Source: Patescibacteria group bacterium UBA6489 (GTDB lineage Bacteria > Patescibacteriota > Gracilibacteria > BD1-5 > UBA6164). Taken from it: a stretch of DNA of 31,569 nt. Positions within the stretch are counted from its first letter, which is position 1, and every line of letters begins with the position of its first letter. The notes under the pieces are model-generated. The model saw only the letters and a program-made list of their open reading frames with translations, ran no database searches and was not told where the DNA came from. The translations under genes were made by a program, and so were the position numbers. Positions 28,878-31,569 of the stretch are shown here, piece by piece. Location of the stretch: assembly GCA_002435385.1 (NCBI GenBank), contig DJMN01000061.1, forward strand, positions 20,705 to 52,273, in the 5' to 3' direction.

Positions 28878-29229
28878 AGGGAGGTTGTTTTGGGGAGATT
28901 GGAGATTTGTTTGAGTTAAAGTTGTTTTGTGGTTTTACTTTTGGAATCAAAAGTAACAAAAATTTTAGGGGGAGAAAATTTCAAATACCAAATTTTGTGG
29001 CTTGCGAGATGTACTCATTAGAGTTTCTCCCCCTAAGACCCCTCATTTTTAGGAGTTTTTGTGTGGGATGTTTTTGGTGAACTTTATATTTCTTCCTACT
29101 CCTCCAAAGGAGAGGGGGTTAGGGAGTGAGGGAATAAAAACAAGAATTACAATAAAAGTTTCTTCCTTTGAAAAAGGGAGTACTCGAAGAACGAGGGGGG
29201 AGGGATTATAAAAAATATAACACACTATT
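28878..29229. repeat. Gene-free interval with 138-bp repeat copy 2 and a composite palindromic repeat
   Basis: 28924-29061 is copy 2 of the 138-bp structured repeat (same two hairpins as copy 1, shifted by 2641 bases). 29090-29210 is another member of the small palindromic family (TTCCTACTCCTCCAAAGGAG, then GGGGGTTAGGGAGTGAGGGA, and later GTACTCGAAGAACGAGGGGG). The interval holds no convincing gene on either strand. The sequence just before the next start, ATTATAAAAAATATAACACA, is A+T-rich and promoter-like but not decisive. Confidence 0.85.
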
Positions 29230-31524
29230 ATGCAACACATATTAAAACAAAATTACATAAATTATCTGAATACTTGAAAGAATAGTGTTTTTAGAGTGGA
29301 TTTACACCTGATTTGAGGGTGTAATTTTAGGTGTGTGATGTGTGATAATTGGAAGGGAAAGGTGGAGATGATTTTTTCTTTTGAGGATTTGCAAAGGTAT
29401 ATTTTGGTGTTTAAAAAAGTATATAATTGTAATTATATTAGATTTCATGGGCAGGAGCCAACTATGTATGATAGGTTGGAGTATGTAATCTTGTTTGCTA
29501 AAAAATTATGACTTAGAGTTGGTTTAAAAACTAATGCTTGGTTGTTGTCAGATGAGAGGCTTGTTAGGATTGTGAAGTATGGGTTGGATGATTTGTATTT
29601 GTCTATTGATTGACCTAGTGAAGAGGTTCATGATAAGATAAGATGAAAGGTTTGATCATTTGATAAAAATGTGGATGTGGTCGTGAAGTCAAAAAAAATA
29701 AATCCTAATTTAAGGATTTATGTGAATTCTGTTGTTATGAGTGAAAATTATAAGGGGCTTCCTAAAATGGTTGATTTTGGTGCTAAATATAAGTTGGATA
29801 GAGTTAGTTTTGTTTTTTTGAATGATAAGAATAGAAAAGACATTGAGTGAATAAATTTAAATAGGGATGAGTTTTTTAGTTTTTTTGAAAAAGAGGTTGT
29901 TGAGATTTTTGAGAAGTCTAGTTTGTATGGGATTCCTGTTGATTTTTCTCCTTTTTTAGTGAGGTTGTCTTGAAAGGAGAATAGTTTTATTATTTCAGAG
30001 TTGAGGAATAATTTTGACTTGTATAGAAATGAGATAGAGAGTTTTTATGAGTGAGATTATGGGAAATATTTTTATGATAGATATGGGTGTTTTTGACCTT
30101 TGGATCATTGTTCTGTTAATTTTAATTGAGATATGTATGGTTGTTGTGTGGTTGAGAGGGATAGTGAAAATTCTGTTTGAAATATTTTGAATGATGATTT
30201 AGTTGAGCTTTGGGGGACTGAAAGATATATAGATTATAGAAAAGATTCTAATGAAGGTTGTGGTTATGCTGAAAAATGTGCGAGTAATTTTTATACTAGA
30301 AAGAGTTTGTTTAAGGAGATTTATTTGGATGGTGATTTGTATTCTAAGAATAATCCTAGGAATTATTATAGGTATTTGAAAGAGCTTAGGTATGAGGATA
30401 GTTGAGTAGTTGATGAGATAAAAATTAGGAAATTAAAAAAGCTTTTGTTGAAGTTTTATGATAATTTGGATTTTTATAGAAGCTTGTTAGAAGAAAGATG
30501 AATTTTTAGAAGAGAGATTGAGAATGTCGATTCATTAGATTTTGTGGAAAGATTACCAGTTTTGGATAAGAGGATTTTGAGAGAAAATTCTGATGAGATA
30601 AAAAAATTGTGTGTTTGAAGAGAGTTTTTGAATTGAAAGACTTCTGGTAGTTCTGGGAATAGGTTAGAGTTTGTTTATCCTCTTGATTTTAGGAGGTATA
30701 TAAAACAGATTGCTGTATTTTCTGAGGAGGGTGGTTTTGTGTATGGGGATAGTTATTTTGCTGTTACTCCTATAAATTGTAATCAGGTTGTTGTGAATAA
30801 TTTGGAAGAGCCTGAGTATGTGAAGAAGGTTTATATAAATGTGACTGATTTTGAATATAGGAAGGAAATTTTTGAGGATATTGAAAAGGTGTTTAGGAAT
30901 AATATGGATGTAAAATTTTTACATGGAGATTCTAAATATCTTTTATTTATTATTTTATGATTTGAGAAGTTTGGTTTTGAGTTACCTAAATTGTCTGGGA
31001 TTTCAGTTTCGTATTCTTATACGAATAGGTCGCTTAAGGAATTTATAGAGGAAAAGTTTGGCTGTGAGGTTTATGATAATTATGGTTGTAGTGAAGTTTG
31101 ACCAATTAGTTTGGATAATTGAAGAAGTAGGGAGATATTTGGAGATAATATTATTGTTGAGGAGGTTTATGGGAAAATAGTTGTAACGGATTTGGATAAT
31201 GATTTATTCCCTTTTGTGAGGTATAGAAATGGGGATTTGTGAAAGGTGGAGTGAGATGATGTTGATGTTTATGGGAAAGAGCTTGAGATTATAGGTTGAA
31301 GGAATTTAAGAGATTTGGATGAATTTTTTTATGGAAAATTTTCTGATGTTTTGTTTTATCAGTTTGTTTTGGGAGATTTGTATTTGGTTTGAAAAGGAAA
31401 ATTGGATTTGGAAAGTTTGGAGGAGTGAGTGAGTGAGTTTTTAGGAGAGGTTGTTAAGGTGTTTGTTTTGGAGGGGGAGTTTTTTGATGTTGGGGGGTGT
31501 AGTAAGTTTAGGGTGATGAATTAA
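29230..31524 (+). CDS. Fusion of radical SAM/SPASM enzyme and PaaK/CapK-type adenylate-forming domain
   Basis: The table-25 frame gives 764 aa. The N-terminal half is radical SAM: IGGCNFRCVMCDNW (Cys31, 35, 38), FHGQEPTMYD (GQEP in place of GGEP), LKTNAWLL, YLSIDGPSEEVHDKIRG, then SPASM cysteines CSVNFNGDMYGCC (294, 305, 306) and CGYAEKC (about 344-350). From about residue 400 the sequence is like phenylacetate-CoA ligase/CapK: KTSGSSGNRLEF (ATP P-loop, 471-477), YDNYGCSEVGPI (618-624), PFVRYRNGDLG (664-669) and IIGGRNLRDL. Adenylation domains activate carboxylates, and CapK homologs occur in capsule loci. The fusion suggests radical modification and acyl activation of the same substrate. The start is chosen because upstream is repeat and this ATG leaves 30 residues before the first cluster Cys. 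Confidence 0.92.
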
Positions 31525-31569
31525 AAAAGAAGAGAGAAAATAAATTTGAGACTGTTCAAAAAAGTGTGT

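Noticed and set aside
48..31524. Most genes look like pseudogenes broken by many stop codons
   Set aside because: The breaks are almost all TGA and fall at conserved Gly positions; with UGA as Gly the frames are long, intact and motif-complete.

Overview
This window fits an ultra-small bacterium of the Patescibacteria (CPR) that reads UGA as glycine (translation table 25), i.e. the Absconditabacteria (SR1) / Gracilibacteria (BD1-5) group. The DNA is very A+T-rich. Under the ordinary code almost every gene falls apart into short pieces, and TGA sits exactly where family motifs require Gly: the radical-SAM GGEP motif (often TGA TGA), the HPFWDGNGRTGR motif of a Fic protein, and the SGGVDS loop of an asparagine-synthase domain. 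All genes below are therefore full-length table-25 reading frames ending in TAA or TAG, reconstructed by hand. No rRNA, tRNA or CRISPR array was seen. The plus strand is rich in G and T whichever strand carries the gene: plus genes favour TTG for Leu, most minus genes CTA. This suggests the plus strand is the leading replication strand.

Layout. 1-9700: the edge of an unknown gene ending in His-Gly-Ser repeats; a radical-SAM gene diverging from a DegT-type aminotransferase with abutting start codons; two further radical-SAM genes; a Fic protein; two operator-like dyads; a fourth radical-SAM gene; a membrane-anchored protein; and a FemAB-like acetyltransferase overlapping a polysaccharide-deacetylase-like gene. 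9700-17500: mostly minus strand, with a radical-SAM gene, a U32-family pair, an asparagine-synthase-like gene (plus strand), a second DegT aminotransferase, an APH/choline-kinase-like kinase, and a membrane protein with an AT-hook and a PD-(D/E)XK-like domain. 17500-25200: five more minus-strand radical-SAM genes plus two plus-strand membrane proteins. 25200-31524: a plus-strand glycan-type set made of a GT2 glycosyltransferase, a tandem MurG-like/GT4 glycosyltransferase fusion, and a radical-SAM/SPASM protein fused to a PaaK/CapK-type adenylation domain.

The main feature is the density of radical-SAM enzymes: eleven in 31.5 kb, all different, mixed with aminotransferases, glycosyltransferases, a deacetylase, an acyltransferase, a sugar or choline kinase and two adenylate-forming enzymes. 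My inference is an accessory island for building or decorating a surface glycan or a peptide/glycopeptide product. The substrate is not identifiable from the sequence. Small G+C-rich palindromic repeats lie at most gene boundaries from 14 kb onward and also inside or at the ends of coding regions, in frame, much as Rickettsia palindromic elements do. Start codons lack Shine-Dalgarno sequences almost everywhere. One in-frame CGG codon aligns with a tryptophan conserved in three neighbouring paralogs, which raises the possibility of a second codon reassignment.
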